From Youngiibacter fragilis 232.1 (GTDB lineage Bacteria > Bacillota > Clostridia > Clostridiales > Clostridiaceae), in contig NZ_AXUN02000198.1 in the NCBI RefSeq assembly GCF_000495435.3, positions 124,001-188,000 on the forward strand: 64,000 nucleotides of DNA. The letters run 5' to 3'. Of this stretch, positions 45,290 to 54,115 are shown one piece after another. Below the pieces are notes generated by a model. The model ran no database searches. It was not told the origin of the DNA and saw only the letters and a list, made by a program, of their open reading frames with translations. Position 1 is the first letter of the stretch, and every line of letters begins with the position of its first letter. The translations under genes and the position numbers were made by a program.

Positions 45290-45787
45290 CTATCTGAATA
45301 TGCTCTTCGTTTCCTTTCTGATGTCTGTTAAGACTGCTCGTGTCGCCCTCACAAGGTCTTTGGGGTCAGCTTCAATCTGGAAGCCCCTTTTCCCTGCACT
45401 TACTACTATCTTTTCGAAGGAGCCTATCCTGTCGTCAAAGAATGTCCGAAACTGTTTCTTCATTCCAACAGGACTGCAGCCGCCGCGGACATAACCCGTA
45501 AGCTTCTCGAGGTCCTTCTGGTCGATCAGCTCGATGTTCTTCTCGTCAGCTGCCTTCGCAGCCTTCTTGAGGTCAAGCTCTTCGGTAAGCTGCACTACGA
45601 ACACATAGTGGTTTCCGCTGTGGCCAACTGTCACTATGGTCTTGAATATGGAAAGGACATCCTTACCGATCTGCCCCGCAAGGTATTCAGGCGACATTGA
45701 ACCTTCAACGATCTCATAGGTCATGAGCTCATATCCTATCTTCTCCTTTTCAAGGAGCCTCATTGCATTTGTCTTAACATTCTTCAA
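45290..45787 (-). CDS. ybaK: Cys-tRNA(Pro)/Cys-tRNA deacylase, YbaK/EbsC family
   Basis: A 165-residue trans-editing protein that hydrolyses mischarged Cys-tRNA(Pro). The YbaK core is clear: KTIVTVGHSGNHYVFVVQL, LTGYVRGGCSPVGMKK and FQIEADPKDLVRATRA. The start is placed at the TTG at 45787 by comparison with family length; no ideal ribosome site is seen. It is upstream of, and 12 bp from, the frameshifted ABC-F gene, so the two share a transcript. Confidence 0.9.
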   Translation of the reverse strand: MKNVKTNAMRLLEKEKIGYELMTYEIVEGSMSPEYLAGQIGKDVLSIFKTIVTVGHSGNHYVFVVQLTEELDLKKAAKAADEKNIELIDQKDLEKLTGYVRGGCSPVGMKKQFRTFFDDRIGSFEKIVVSAGKRGFQIEADPKDLVRATRAVLTDIRKETKSIFR

Positions 45788-45910
45788 AATATCACATCCA
45801 GTCCTGATTTCAACTCCAATTATAGCAAATATCGATACCCAAGGCACACTCCCTATAGTGTTTCATCCAGAAGTCGGAAGCCTGTGCTTCAGCCGTTCAG
45901 AGAAAAAACC

Positions 45911-45938
45911 TTTACAAATAACTTTTTTATGCTATATT
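45911..45938 (+). promoter_or_regulatory. Promoter of the GH31/malQ/phosphorylase operon
   Basis: TTTACA, a 16-bp spacer and an extended -10 TGCTATATT (TATATT at 45933-45938). The operator at 45949-45964 covers the expected start of transcription. Confidence 0.65.
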
Positions 45939-45948
45939 GGAGTTATCA

Positions 45949-45964
45949 GTGCAATCGCTTGCAC
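45949..45964. promoter_or_regulatory. LacI-family operator of the alpha-glucosidase operon
   Basis: GTGCAA-TCGC-TTGCAC is a perfect 6-bp palindrome with a 4-bp centre, of the TTGCAA...TTGCAA type bound by LacI/MalR proteins. It is a probable target of the regulator at 58284-59315. Confidence 0.65.
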
Positions 45965-45984
45965 AACTTCAGGAGCGTGATATA

Positions 45985-48126
45985 TTGAAAGCATTTGATA
46001 TCGCAGAAGGAATTAAGGTGCTTGTCTACGGTGAGCCGATGGACACCGGTGCGGTTGTATGCAGGCGTGGAAATGAGACCGTGGCAGCAGGGGCTTTTGT
46101 TGTGGAAACCGGGCCTGAAGCTTCAAGGCTGAGCCTGGGGCTGGGTATGAAGGATATCGTCTATGGACTTGGAGCGAACCTCGGAGGGATAAACAAGAGG
46201 GGCAGGAAGTACGAGAGCTACTGCACTGATGAACCGGTGCATTCCGAGGAGAAGAAGAGGCTTTATGCGGCCCACAATTTCCTTATGGTGGCAGGGGATG
46301 AAGTCATGGGATTCTTCATTGACTTCCCGGGACTCATATCCTATGACATAGGATGCTCGGACAAGGATGCCCTGATAATAGACGTTGCGGGAACTGATTT
46401 CGCAGTATATGAGATCGAGGGCAGAAATGAGGATGAGGTGGTGCAGCGCTTCCATTCCATAATTGGCAGGAGCTACGTACCGCCGAGGTGGGGGCTTGGA
46501 TACTTCCAGAGCAGATGGGGCTATGAGACCTCGAAGGACGTGAGGCGTGTAAGGAAAAGCTTTGACGACCTTCAGATCCCTCTTGAGGGGATATACCTTG
46601 ACCTTGACTACATGGAGGATTTCAAGGACTTCTCAGTATCCGACGAAAGGTTTCCCGATATGGAGGAGATGGTAAGGGAGTTCAGGGAGGATGGCGTCTA
46701 CATCATCCCGATCATAGATGCCGGAGTCAAGATCGAGAAAGGCTACGACATATACGAGGAAGGGATCATAGGAGACCACTTTGTGAAGACGGAAGCCGGA
46801 AAGCCCTATGTGGCTGCAGTCTGGCCGGGCAAGGTACACCTGCCGGACTTTCTGAGGCCTGAAACCAGGAAATGGTGGGGGGAGAAGTACAAGGTGCTTA
46901 CGGACCTTGGAATCGAAGGCTTCTGGAACGACATGAATGAGCCTGCGATATTCTATGACGAGGAGGAGCTTGAGAAGGCAGTGGATGCTGCGATTGCTTC
47001 AAAGGGAGCTAACCTCGGCGTCCTAAAGTACTTCGAGCTCAAGGACCTGTTCAAGGACATGGGGAACAGGGAGAGGTACTACAGGACCTTCTACCATCAG
47101 GTTGACGGTAAGGTAGTGGTCAACGAGAAGGTCCACAACCTCTACGGCCAGAACATGACAGTCGCTGCAGGGGAAGGCCTGAGGAAGATACTTGGAAAGA
47201 GGCATGTGCTTATCTCAAGGGCGTCTTCGACAGGTATGCACAGGCACTCAGGCATATGGACAGGAGACAATTCATCATGGTGGAGCCACCTGGAGCTTAA
47301 CGTGAGGATGATGCCAAGCGTAAACATGGCAGGCTTCTACTATGTGGGGGCTGACACCGGAGGCTTCGGGAACAGCACCACATGGGAGCTTCTGACGAGG
47401 TGGCTGCAGTTCTCGGCGTTCACTCCCCTTCTTAGGAACCACTCGGCGATAGGAAATGACTTCCAGGAGCCCTACATCTTCGGTGAAGAGGTCACTTCCT
47501 GGAACCGTGAGATCATAAGGGCAAGATATTCCCTTATCCCATACATCTACTCGGAGATGATGAAGTCGGTAATCGATGGCTCCATGATGTTCAGGCCGCT
47601 TTCCTTCCTGTACAAAGATGAATCGTCAAGGGACACGGAAGACCAGCTGCTGCTTGGGAAGGAGCTTATGCTTGCACCAGTGACCAGGCCTAACGCCAGC
47701 GGACGAACGGCATATCTTCCTGAGGAGATGGCTGAGGTAACACTAAAGGATGGCAAGGCAGCCATGGAGGTGGTCCATGCAGGCCTGAGGAGGTTCGAAT
47801 ACGGATTGGACAGCCTTAAGTTCTACCTCAGGAAGGATTCGATATTGCCATACTGCACTCCTGCGAAGAATACAATGAGCCTTGACATCGGGAAGCTCCA
47901 TGCGATTGCCTTCGTTGACAGGGTGGCTGAATATGAGCTCTATGACGATGACGGGGAAAGCTACGGATACGAGAACGGGGAGTCATTCACAACAGCCATA
48001 AAGGTCACGAGGCACGGACAGGACTTTTCAGTTGAGGTTAGGAATGACAATCCAAAGGTCATGGAAATCGCGGTCGACATACTCGGAACTGACGGGGTAA
48101 GGGCAAGGAAGACAATAACCATATAG
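45985..48126 (+). CDS. Alpha-glucosidase, glycoside hydrolase family 31
   Basis: A 713-residue cytoplasmic enzyme without signal peptide that releases glucose from alpha-glucans or maltodextrins. The GH31 nucleophile Asp is in GFWNDMNEPAIF and the acid/base Asp in SGIWTGDN; RWGLGYFQSRWGY and GIYLDLDYM are further family blocks. The start is the TTG at 45985 after AGGAG. It is first in an operon with malQ (15-bp gap) and the phosphorylase. Confidence 0.93.
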   Translation: MKAFDIAEGIKVLVYGEPMDTGAVVCRRGNETVAAGAFVVETGPEASRLSLGLGMKDIVYGLGANLGGINKRGRKYESYCTDEPVHSEEKKRLYAAHNFLMVAGDEVMGFFIDFPGLISYDIGCSDKDALIIDVAGTDFAVYEIEGRNEDEVVQRFHSIIGRSYVPPRWGLGYFQSRWGYETSKDVRRVRKSFDDLQIPLEGIYLDLDYMEDFKDFSVSDERFPDMEEMVREFREDGVYIIPIIDAGVKIEKGYDIYEEGIIGDHFVKTEAGKPYVAAVWPGKVHLPDFLRPETRKWWGEKYKVLTDLGIEGFWNDMNEPAIFYDEEELEKAVDAAIASKGANLGVLKYFELKDLFKDMGNRERYYRTFYHQVDGKVVVNEKVHNLYGQNMTVAAGEGLRKILGKRHVLISRASSTGMHRHSGIWTGDNSSWWSHLELNVRMMPSVNMAGFYYVGADTGGFGNSTTWELLTRWLQFSAFTPLLRNHSAIGNDFQEPYIFGEEVTSWNREIIRARYSLIPYIYSEMMKSVIDGSMMFRPLSFLYKDESSRDTEDQLLLGKELMLAPVTRPNASGRTAYLPEEMAEVTLKDGKAAMEVVHAGLRRFEYGLDSLKFYLRKDSILPYCTPAKNTMSLDIGKLHAIAFVDRVAEYELYDDDGESYGYENGESFTTAIKVTRHGQDFSVEVRNDNPKVMEIAVDILGTDGVRARKTITI

Positions 48127-48141
48127 GAAAGGAAGTGTACC

Positions 48142-49620
48142 ATGCAAAAGAGATCAAGCGGGATACTGATGCACATATCAAGCCTTCCCGGAAGATACGG
48201 GATAGGGGATTTCGGAAGGGAAGCCTACCGGTTCGTCGATTTCCTTGTGGAGAGCGGCCAGGGCAACTGGCAGATACTTCCGCTGGGCGTCACAGGGTAC
48301 GGGGATTCACCCTACCAGAACTTTTCAGCGTTTGCCGGCAACCCTTACTTCATTGACCTTGATGAGTTCCTGACGAAGGGCTACCTTTCAGAAAAGGACA
48401 TCGCAAAGGAAGACCTGGGGAGCGACCCTCTGTCAGTTGACTACGGAAAGCTGCATGAAGGGAAGAACCGTTTGCTCAGGAAGGCATACATGAACTCGGC
48501 TGGGGTCCTTAAGGGTGAACTTGAAGGCTTTCTTGAGGATCAGGGAGAATGGCTCGCGGACTATGCGCTGTTCATGGCCATAAAGTCGGTGAACGGAGGG
48601 AAATCATGGTTTGGCTGGGATGAGGATCTGCGGGACTTCACATCCAGGAAGGTCCGGGAATTCGAAAAGGACAATAAAGAGGAAATATACTTCCATGTGT
48701 TCCTCCAGTATTTCTTCTTCAGGCAGTGGAAGGCGCTTAAGGCGTATGCAAACAACCACGGCGTAAGGATAATAGGTGACATACCGATATACGTTGCAGA
48801 GGACAGCTCAGACCTTTGGGCGAACCCAAGGTTCTTCAACCTTGACAAGAAGCTGAACCCGAAGACTGTGGCAGGATGCCCTCCGGATGCCTTTTCAGCT
48901 ACAGGACAGCTCTGGGGCAATCCGATATATGACTGGGATGCCATGGAGAAGGAAGGCTACAGCTTCTGGATCGAAAGGATAAGGGCAAGCCTTGACCTCT
49001 ACGATTCAGTGAGGATCGACCATTTCAGGGGCTTTGAGGCATACTGGGAGATCAGGTACGGAAGCCTTGACGCTGTAAAGGGCGAATGGACCAAGGGCCC
49101 CGGAATGAAGCTTTTCAGGAAGATAAAGGAAGAGCTTGGAGAAATGGATATCATAGCGGAAGACCTGGGCTTCCTCACCGAGGAGGTGTTCCAGCTCATA
49201 AGGGATACCGGATTCCCCGGCATGAAGGTGCTCCAGTTCGCATTCGATTCACGTGAATCCAACGACTACCTGCCGCACACCTATGACAAGAACTGCGTGG
49301 TGTACACAGGCACCCATGACAATGAGACCACCGCGGAATGGATGGATACCGTAAAGAGGGATGATTTCAGCCAGGCTGTAAGGTACCTGAAGCTCAACTA
49401 CGACGAAGGCCTCATATGGGGCTTCATACGTGGGGCATGGTCAAGCGTTGCGAACCTTGCCATAGCGCCGATGCAGGATTTCCTCTGCCTCGGCAAGGAG
49501 GCAAGGATGAACAAGCCTTCGACTATCGGAGGAAACTGGACCTGGAGAGTAGACAAGGATGAAATGAACAGCTGCCTTTCAAGGAAGATCAGGGAGCTGA
49601 CTAAAAGATACGGGAGATAG
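48142..49620 (+). CDS. malQ: 4-alpha-glucanotransferase (amylomaltase, GH77)
   Basis: A 492-residue enzyme that disproportionates maltodextrins, making longer chains for phosphorylase and free glucose. Family marks: SGILMHISSLPGRYGIGDFG, the nucleophile region SVRIDHFRGFEAYW, the acid/base IIAEDLGFLT, and GTHDNETT. Length is normal. It sits between the GH31 gene and the phosphorylase gene, 2 bp before the latter. Confidence 0.96.
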   Translation: MQKRSSGILMHISSLPGRYGIGDFGREAYRFVDFLVESGQGNWQILPLGVTGYGDSPYQNFSAFAGNPYFIDLDEFLTKGYLSEKDIAKEDLGSDPLSVDYGKLHEGKNRLLRKAYMNSAGVLKGELEGFLEDQGEWLADYALFMAIKSVNGGKSWFGWDEDLRDFTSRKVREFEKDNKEEIYFHVFLQYFFFRQWKALKAYANNHGVRIIGDIPIYVAEDSSDLWANPRFFNLDKKLNPKTVAGCPPDAFSATGQLWGNPIYDWDAMEKEGYSFWIERIRASLDLYDSVRIDHFRGFEAYWEIRYGSLDAVKGEWTKGPGMKLFRKIKEELGEMDIIAEDLGFLTEEVFQLIRDTGFPGMKVLQFAFDSRESNDYLPHTYDKNCVVYTGTHDNETTAEWMDTVKRDDFSQAVRYLKLNYDEGLIWGFIRGAWSSVANLAIAPMQDFLCLGKEARMNKPSTIGGNWTWRVDKDEMNSCLSRKIRELTKRYGR

Positions 49621-49622
49621 AG

Positions 49623-51986
49623 ATGTTTGACAAAAAAAGACTTAAAGAGAGAATGAACGCCCATGCAGCAGTGTCCTTCGGAAGGACACCGGAGGAACTG
49701 GACACAAAGGAGAGCCATATCGCCTTTTCCAAGGCGATAATGGAAGAGGTTGTCCCGCTTTGGACAGCCACAAAGAAAAGGCAGGAGGGAAAAAAGAAGG
49801 CCTGCTACCTTTCAGCGGAGTTCCTTATGGGCAGGGCTCTCGGAAACAACCTGATGAACCTGGGCATAGATGATGAAGCAAGGGAAGTCCTTGGAAATCT
49901 GGGGATGAACCTCAATGACATCGAGGAGGCCGAGGAGGATGCAGGACTCGGCAACGGAGGACTTGGAAGGCTTGCAGCCTGCTTCCTTGACTCGGGTGCA
50001 AGCCTTGGTTATCCTCTGGACGGCTATGGCATCAGGTATGAATATGGCATCTTCAAGCAGTCGATAATTGACGGTGCACAGGTAGAGGAAGGTGACAACT
50101 GGCTGGAATACGGTGACCCATGGTCGGTGAGAAGGCTTGACGAAGCAGTCAAGGTAACATTCTTTGACGGTCCTGTCCTTGCGGTACCCTATGACACGCC
50201 TGTCATAGGGTACGGAGGAAAGACTGTGAACACCTTAAGGCTCTGGAAGGCTGAGGCAGTGAGGCCATTTGGATTCAAGGAGTTCAATGACGAGGACTAC
50301 GAAGGCTCAGTAAGGGAGAAGAACAATGCGGAGACGATAACCAGGGTGCTTTATCCGAATGACTGCACAGACAGGGGTAAGCTTCTGCGGCTCAGGCAGC
50401 AGTATTTCTTCGTTTCAGCATCGCTGCAGGACCTTGTGGCGAAGCATATTGCAAAGGGACTTGACCTCAGGGCGTTTCCTGAACACCATGCGATACAGCT
50501 GAACGACACCCATCCAGCAGTTGCTGTTCCTGAGCTCATGAGGCTCCTTACCGAGGAGCATGGCATGGACTGGGACGAAGCCTTTGACATCACGAGGCGG
50601 TCGCTTGCCTACACGAACCACACGATCCTTGCGGAAGCGCTGGAGCAGTGGCCTGTGAGGCTCTACAGGAAGCTTCTTCCGGGCATCTACGAGATAATAA
50701 GGAAGATAGACAGAAGCCTCCAGTCTGACCTGAGGTCAATGGGGATAAGAGGAAAGGCACAGGACAGGTACAGGATAATCCATGGCGGAAGCGTAAAGAT
50801 GGCATGGCTTTCCATATACGGGACCCATTCCACGAACGGAGTGGCGGAGCTCCATACAGACCTCCTGAAGGAAACAGAGCTAAGGCACTGGTATGACATT
50901 TATCCTGAAAGGTTCAACAACAAGACCAACGGCATAACCCAGAGAAGGTGGCTGAAGATGTCAAATCCGGAGCTGTCGGGACTTGTGACTGAGCTTCTTG
51001 GAACTGACGGCTGGATAACTGACCTTGACCTGCTTGAGGGACTCAGGGACCATGCTGATGACGAAGATGTGCTTCTGAGGCTTAATTCAATAAAGAGGAT
51101 GAAGAAGGTTCAGCTTGCTGAGCATATAAGGAAGGTGGAGGGGATAGAGATAGACCCTGACTCGATATTCGACATCCAGATAAAGAGGCTCCATGAGTAC
51201 AAGAGGCAGCTTCTGAACGCATTCCACATCCTCGACCTTTACTACAGGATCAAGGAAGGGAATGGCGAAGGGATCGCACCAAGGACGTTCATATTCGGGG
51301 CAAAGGCCGCTCCGGGATACAAGAGGGCAAAAGGCATAATAAAGTACATAAATGAGATAGCGAACCTTGTAAACAGCGACCCTGAAACAAAGGACAGGCT
51401 GAAGGTTGTATTCGTCACGAACTACAGGGTATCCTATGCTGAAAAGCTGTTCCCGGCAGCAGACATCTCCGAGCAGATATCAACAGCGGGAAAGGAAGCT
51501 TCGGGAACAGGCAACATGAAGTTCATGCTGAACGGCGCACCGACGATCGGCACTCTGGACGGAGCAAACATCGAGATTGTCGAGGAAGCCGGTGAGGAGA
51601 ACAGCTTCATATTCGGGCTGAAGGTCGATGAGATCGAAGCCATGAAGGAAAGCTATGATCCGCATGTGCCATACATGGAGATACCAGGACTTAAAAGGGT
51701 GGTGGATTCGCTTGTAGACGGTACCTTCGACGACGGAGGCACAGGAGCCTTCAGGGAGCTCCATGATTCGCTGCTTAAGGGTGCCAGCTGGCACAGACCC
51801 GACAACTACTTCATCCTGGCTGACTTCGCATCCTACAGGGAAGCGCAGGAGGCTGTGGGGAAGGCTTACAAAGACAGGCTGGGATATGCCGTTAAGTGCC
51901 TGATGAACATCGCAGGAGCCGGAAAGTTCTCTTCTGACAGGACGATCAGGGAATATGCAGATGAAATCTGGAGCCTTGAAAATTGA
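49623..51986 (+). CDS. glgP: Glycogen/maltodextrin phosphorylase (GT35)
   Basis: A 787-residue PLP enzyme that releases glucose 1-phosphate from alpha-1,4-glucans. The PLP-lysine motif EASGTGNMKFMLNGAPTIGTL is intact near residue 630. Other landmarks are LGNGGLGRLAACFLDS, YGIRYEYGIFKQ and HLHEYKRQLLN-type phosphate-site residues (IKRLHEYKRQLLN). With malQ upstream and a maltodextrin importer downstream, maltodextrin is the likely substrate. It is last in its operon. Confidence 0.94.
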   Translation: MFDKKRLKERMNAHAAVSFGRTPEELDTKESHIAFSKAIMEEVVPLWTATKKRQEGKKKACYLSAEFLMGRALGNNLMNLGIDDEAREVLGNLGMNLNDIEEAEEDAGLGNGGLGRLAACFLDSGASLGYPLDGYGIRYEYGIFKQSIIDGAQVEEGDNWLEYGDPWSVRRLDEAVKVTFFDGPVLAVPYDTPVIGYGGKTVNTLRLWKAEAVRPFGFKEFNDEDYEGSVREKNNAETITRVLYPNDCTDRGKLLRLRQQYFFVSASLQDLVAKHIAKGLDLRAFPEHHAIQLNDTHPAVAVPELMRLLTEEHGMDWDEAFDITRRSLAYTNHTILAEALEQWPVRLYRKLLPGIYEIIRKIDRSLQSDLRSMGIRGKAQDRYRIIHGGSVKMAWLSIYGTHSTNGVAELHTDLLKETELRHWYDIYPERFNNKTNGITQRRWLKMSNPELSGLVTELLGTDGWITDLDLLEGLRDHADDEDVLLRLNSIKRMKKVQLAEHIRKVEGIEIDPDSIFDIQIKRLHEYKRQLLNAFHILDLYYRIKEGNGEGIAPRTFIFGAKAAPGYKRAKGIIKYINEIANLVNSDPETKDRLKVVFVTNYRVSYAEKLFPAADISEQISTAGKEASGTGNMKFMLNGAPTIGTLDGANIEIVEEAGEENSFIFGLKVDEIEAMKESYDPHVPYMEIPGLKRVVDSLVDGTFDDGGTGAFRELHDSLLKGASWHRPDNYFILADFASYREAQEAVGKAYKDRLGYAVKCLMNIAGAGKFSSDRTIREYADEIWSLEN

Positions 51987-52083
51987 TTTTTTTGCAGTAG
52001 ATTCCACGGTTACGTATCACTTTGTTAATGCAAGGGCTTGCATTGATTATTTTGTCAAAAATGCTGATTTTATGCAAAAAACC

Positions 52084-52112
52084 TTGATTATACGGTTTCA
52101 GTACGGTATACT
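52084..52112 (+). promoter_or_regulatory. Promoter of the maltodextrin importer operon
   Basis: TTGATT (52084-52089), a 17-bp spacer and TATACT (52107-52112). Confidence 0.65.
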
Positions 52113-52116
52113 TTAG

Positions 52117-52134
52117 AAGTAAAGCGTTTTCATT
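52117..52134. promoter_or_regulatory. cre site at the importer promoter
   Basis: AAGTAAAGCGTTTTCATT matches the extended cre consensus WWTGAAARCGYTTTCAWW except at the TG pair. It overlaps the expected transcription start, where CcpA with P-Ser-HPr would repress. Confidence 0.65.
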
Positions 52135-52144
52135 ATCGAAATTG

Positions 52145-52189
52145 TGCAAACGCGTGCATGAATCCTGAGAGATTTTTGCACGCGTTGCA
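52145..52189. promoter_or_regulatory. Paired LacI-type operators in the importer leader
   Basis: TGCAAACGCGTGCA (52145-52158) and TGCACGCGTTGCA (52177-52189) are near mirror copies about three helical turns apart, suited to cooperative or looping binding by a LacI-family dimer pair. As RNA the same bases can form a hairpin (ACGCGTGCA with TGCACGCGT). Confidence 0.65.
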
Positions 52190-52277
52190 TAAGGGACATC
52201 CAGTAAACGTATTCGATTGACACCAGTTTCAAAATCAAAAACTGCCTCAGGGCAGAATCATTCTAGGAGGATGGAAA

Positions 52278-53600
52278 ATGAAGAAAATTGTAAGTCTGGT
52301 CGTAGCTTCAATGCTCGCACTTTCAGTCGCAGCCTGCGGACAGAAGACCCCGACGACACCAACCGCCGCTCCTACTACTCCTGACAAGGGACTTAAGGGC
52401 ACGATCTCAGTACAGGCTGAGGAAGGATGGAAATCCTACTACGAAGCCGCAATAGCAAGGTTCAAGGCAACCAATCCTGATGCGGTAGTGAACCTTATTG
52501 TAAAGCCTTCCTTTGAACATCTCGATGCGATTGACAAGACTGACGTCACAAACAAGGATGTAGCTGACGTATTCGCGATCCCTGCTGACAGGATATACGG
52601 ACTTTCAAAGAACGAGGCTTTAGCGCCTATCGATGCGAAGGCCATAGCTGACAAGGTCGGCGGATTCGCAGACTATGACAAGGGACTTGGCGGAAACTTC
52701 AAGATCGAAGGAGACTACCTGGCATTCCCGATGAACATCGAGACACTCATAGCATTCATAAACACAAAGAATGCTGCAGCTGCGAATGTTGACACAAAGG
52801 CAATCGAGATCTCGGACTCGAAGGTTGGAGAAGTCCTGATACCTGCATTCAATGCATGGTATGGAGTTGCTCTCCTTAACTCAGCTGACATCGAGCTCCT
52901 TGGAAAGGACGCTTCAGGAAAGCTCTTCTCTGACATGACCAAGGAATGGAAAGACCTTGGAGCAGACAAGCAGGCGGTCATCACTGAGATCTACAACTAC
53001 TGGAAGACATACACTTCAGGCGGAGCTTCAGTAATGTGGGACAAGGATGCGGCATGGGGCCACATGGACACTGAATTCACAACTGGCGGAAAGGCCATAG
53101 CAAGAATTGAAGGTCCATGGGATACAAGCAAGCTTTCGAAACTCGCTGCAGAGGGAGCTGACCTCAAGATAGCTCCGATAGGAACAGTTACACTGAACGG
53201 CAAGCCGCTCACCCACTGGAAAGGCGGATGGGGACTCGCGGTCAACGCAAGGAACGATGGAAACGCAGACCAGATGGCTCTTGCTGAAGCTTTCATAGCT
53301 GAGCTCATGAACCCCAAGTATGCTGTTGACTTCTTCAAGGCTACCGGAAAGATCATGGAGAACGTACCTGCGGCAACATATTCAGCTTCAGACCTCTCCG
53401 CAACAGACAAGCTTGTAATAGAGAACGTTCTGGCATCCTACGCTGATGCACCTGCAAGACCTCTCTTCACAGAGTGGGGGCAAGTTTGGGATACATGGCA
53501 GAACTCGCTTCTTTCATGGTCGGCTGTAAAGCCTGCTAACGCTGAAGCAGCTTACAAGGAAATCAAGGCTGCATTCGACGCCATGATGCTCAACTTCTAA
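52278..53600 (+). CDS. Maltodextrin ABC transporter substrate-binding lipoprotein (MalE-like)
   Basis: A 440-residue extracellular lipoprotein. A signal peptide (MKKIVSLVVASMLALSVAAC) ends in a lipobox, with Cys20 as the lipidated residue, followed by a Thr/Pro-rich linker. The body is a family-1 solute-binding protein with the start GTISVQAEEGWKSYYEAAIARFKATNP and the later GKAIARIEGPWDTSKL. It collects maltodextrins released by the amylase and hands them to MalFG. It is strongly expressed by inference: first gene, AGGAGG site, and a stabilising hairpin after the stop. Confidence 0.93.
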   Translation: MKKIVSLVVASMLALSVAACGQKTPTTPTAAPTTPDKGLKGTISVQAEEGWKSYYEAAIARFKATNPDAVVNLIVKPSFEHLDAIDKTDVTNKDVADVFAIPADRIYGLSKNEALAPIDAKAIADKVGGFADYDKGLGGNFKIEGDYLAFPMNIETLIAFINTKNAAAANVDTKAIEISDSKVGEVLIPAFNAWYGVALLNSADIELLGKDASGKLFSDMTKEWKDLGADKQAVITEIYNYWKTYTSGGASVMWDKDAAWGHMDTEFTTGGKAIARIEGPWDTSKLSKLAAEGADLKIAPIGTVTLNGKPLTHWKGGWGLAVNARNDGNADQMALAEAFIAELMNPKYAVDFFKATGKIMENVPAATYSASDLSATDKLVIENVLASYADAPARPLFTEWGQVWDTWQNSLLSWSAVKPANAEAAYKEIKAAFDAMMLNF

Positions 53601-53616
53601 AAATAGGAACTTTATA

Positions 53617-53646
53617 GGAAAAGAGAGGCCAAGGCCTTTCTTTTCC
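53617..53646 (+). other. Hairpin after the malE-like gene
   Basis: A 14-bp stem (53617-53630 with 53633-53646, one G-U) lies between the binding-protein gene and the following gene. Such hairpins protect the malE part of the mRNA and lower downstream expression. Confidence 0.6.
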
Positions 53647-53667
53647 CATATAAGAAAGGAATTTCCG

Positions 53668-54102
53668 ATGGAAAACACCGTCAAACTACCGACAAAGAAC
53701 CTGTATGCCATTATCCTGGCATCAGGCTTCATAATATTCTTTTCATCACTTGAGGCTATCATGGCAGCGAAGGATATAGGTCTGTACAATGCCTGGGCGA
53801 TGAACTCCGGTACAGAAGCTGACCTTGGCCTCTACATATCAGCGGTCTTCATGACATATTTCCTGAAGATAATGATACCGGTCGCCTTGTCAGTATATGC
53901 GGCAGCATCACGCAGCTCCTTGGGGGTAAGCAGCCTCTTCGTGTTCATCTGGTCAGTCCTGGTTGCTGGTGGTGCAGCATATGCGTTTATCGGGAGGAAC
54001 ACGTCATCGGTTTTTTTCTATCTTGTAATGGCTGGCTATGCAATCCTGCTGCTAGCGGTATTGTCTGTATCAGACGCATACTCCGGCGGGAAATATAAGT
54101 AA
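53668..54102 (+). CDS. Small membrane protein inside the maltodextrin importer operon
   Basis: A 144-residue protein with four hydrophobic segments (about 13-33, 54-78, 86-106 and 114-134) and no recognised family. It lies between the binding protein and the first permease, in the same transcript, with 13 bp to the permease gene. The position suggests an accessory transporter subunit or assembly factor, but nothing in the sequence proves this. Start ATG after AAGAAAGGAA. Confidence 0.75.
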   Translation: MENTVKLPTKNLYAIILASGFIIFFSSLEAIMAAKDIGLYNAWAMNSGTEADLGLYISAVFMTYFLKIMIPVALSVYAAASRSSLGVSSLFVFIWSVLVAGGAAYAFIGRNTSSVFFYLVMAGYAILLLAVLSVSDAYSGGKYK

Positions 54103-54115
54103 AGGTGGGAATGTC

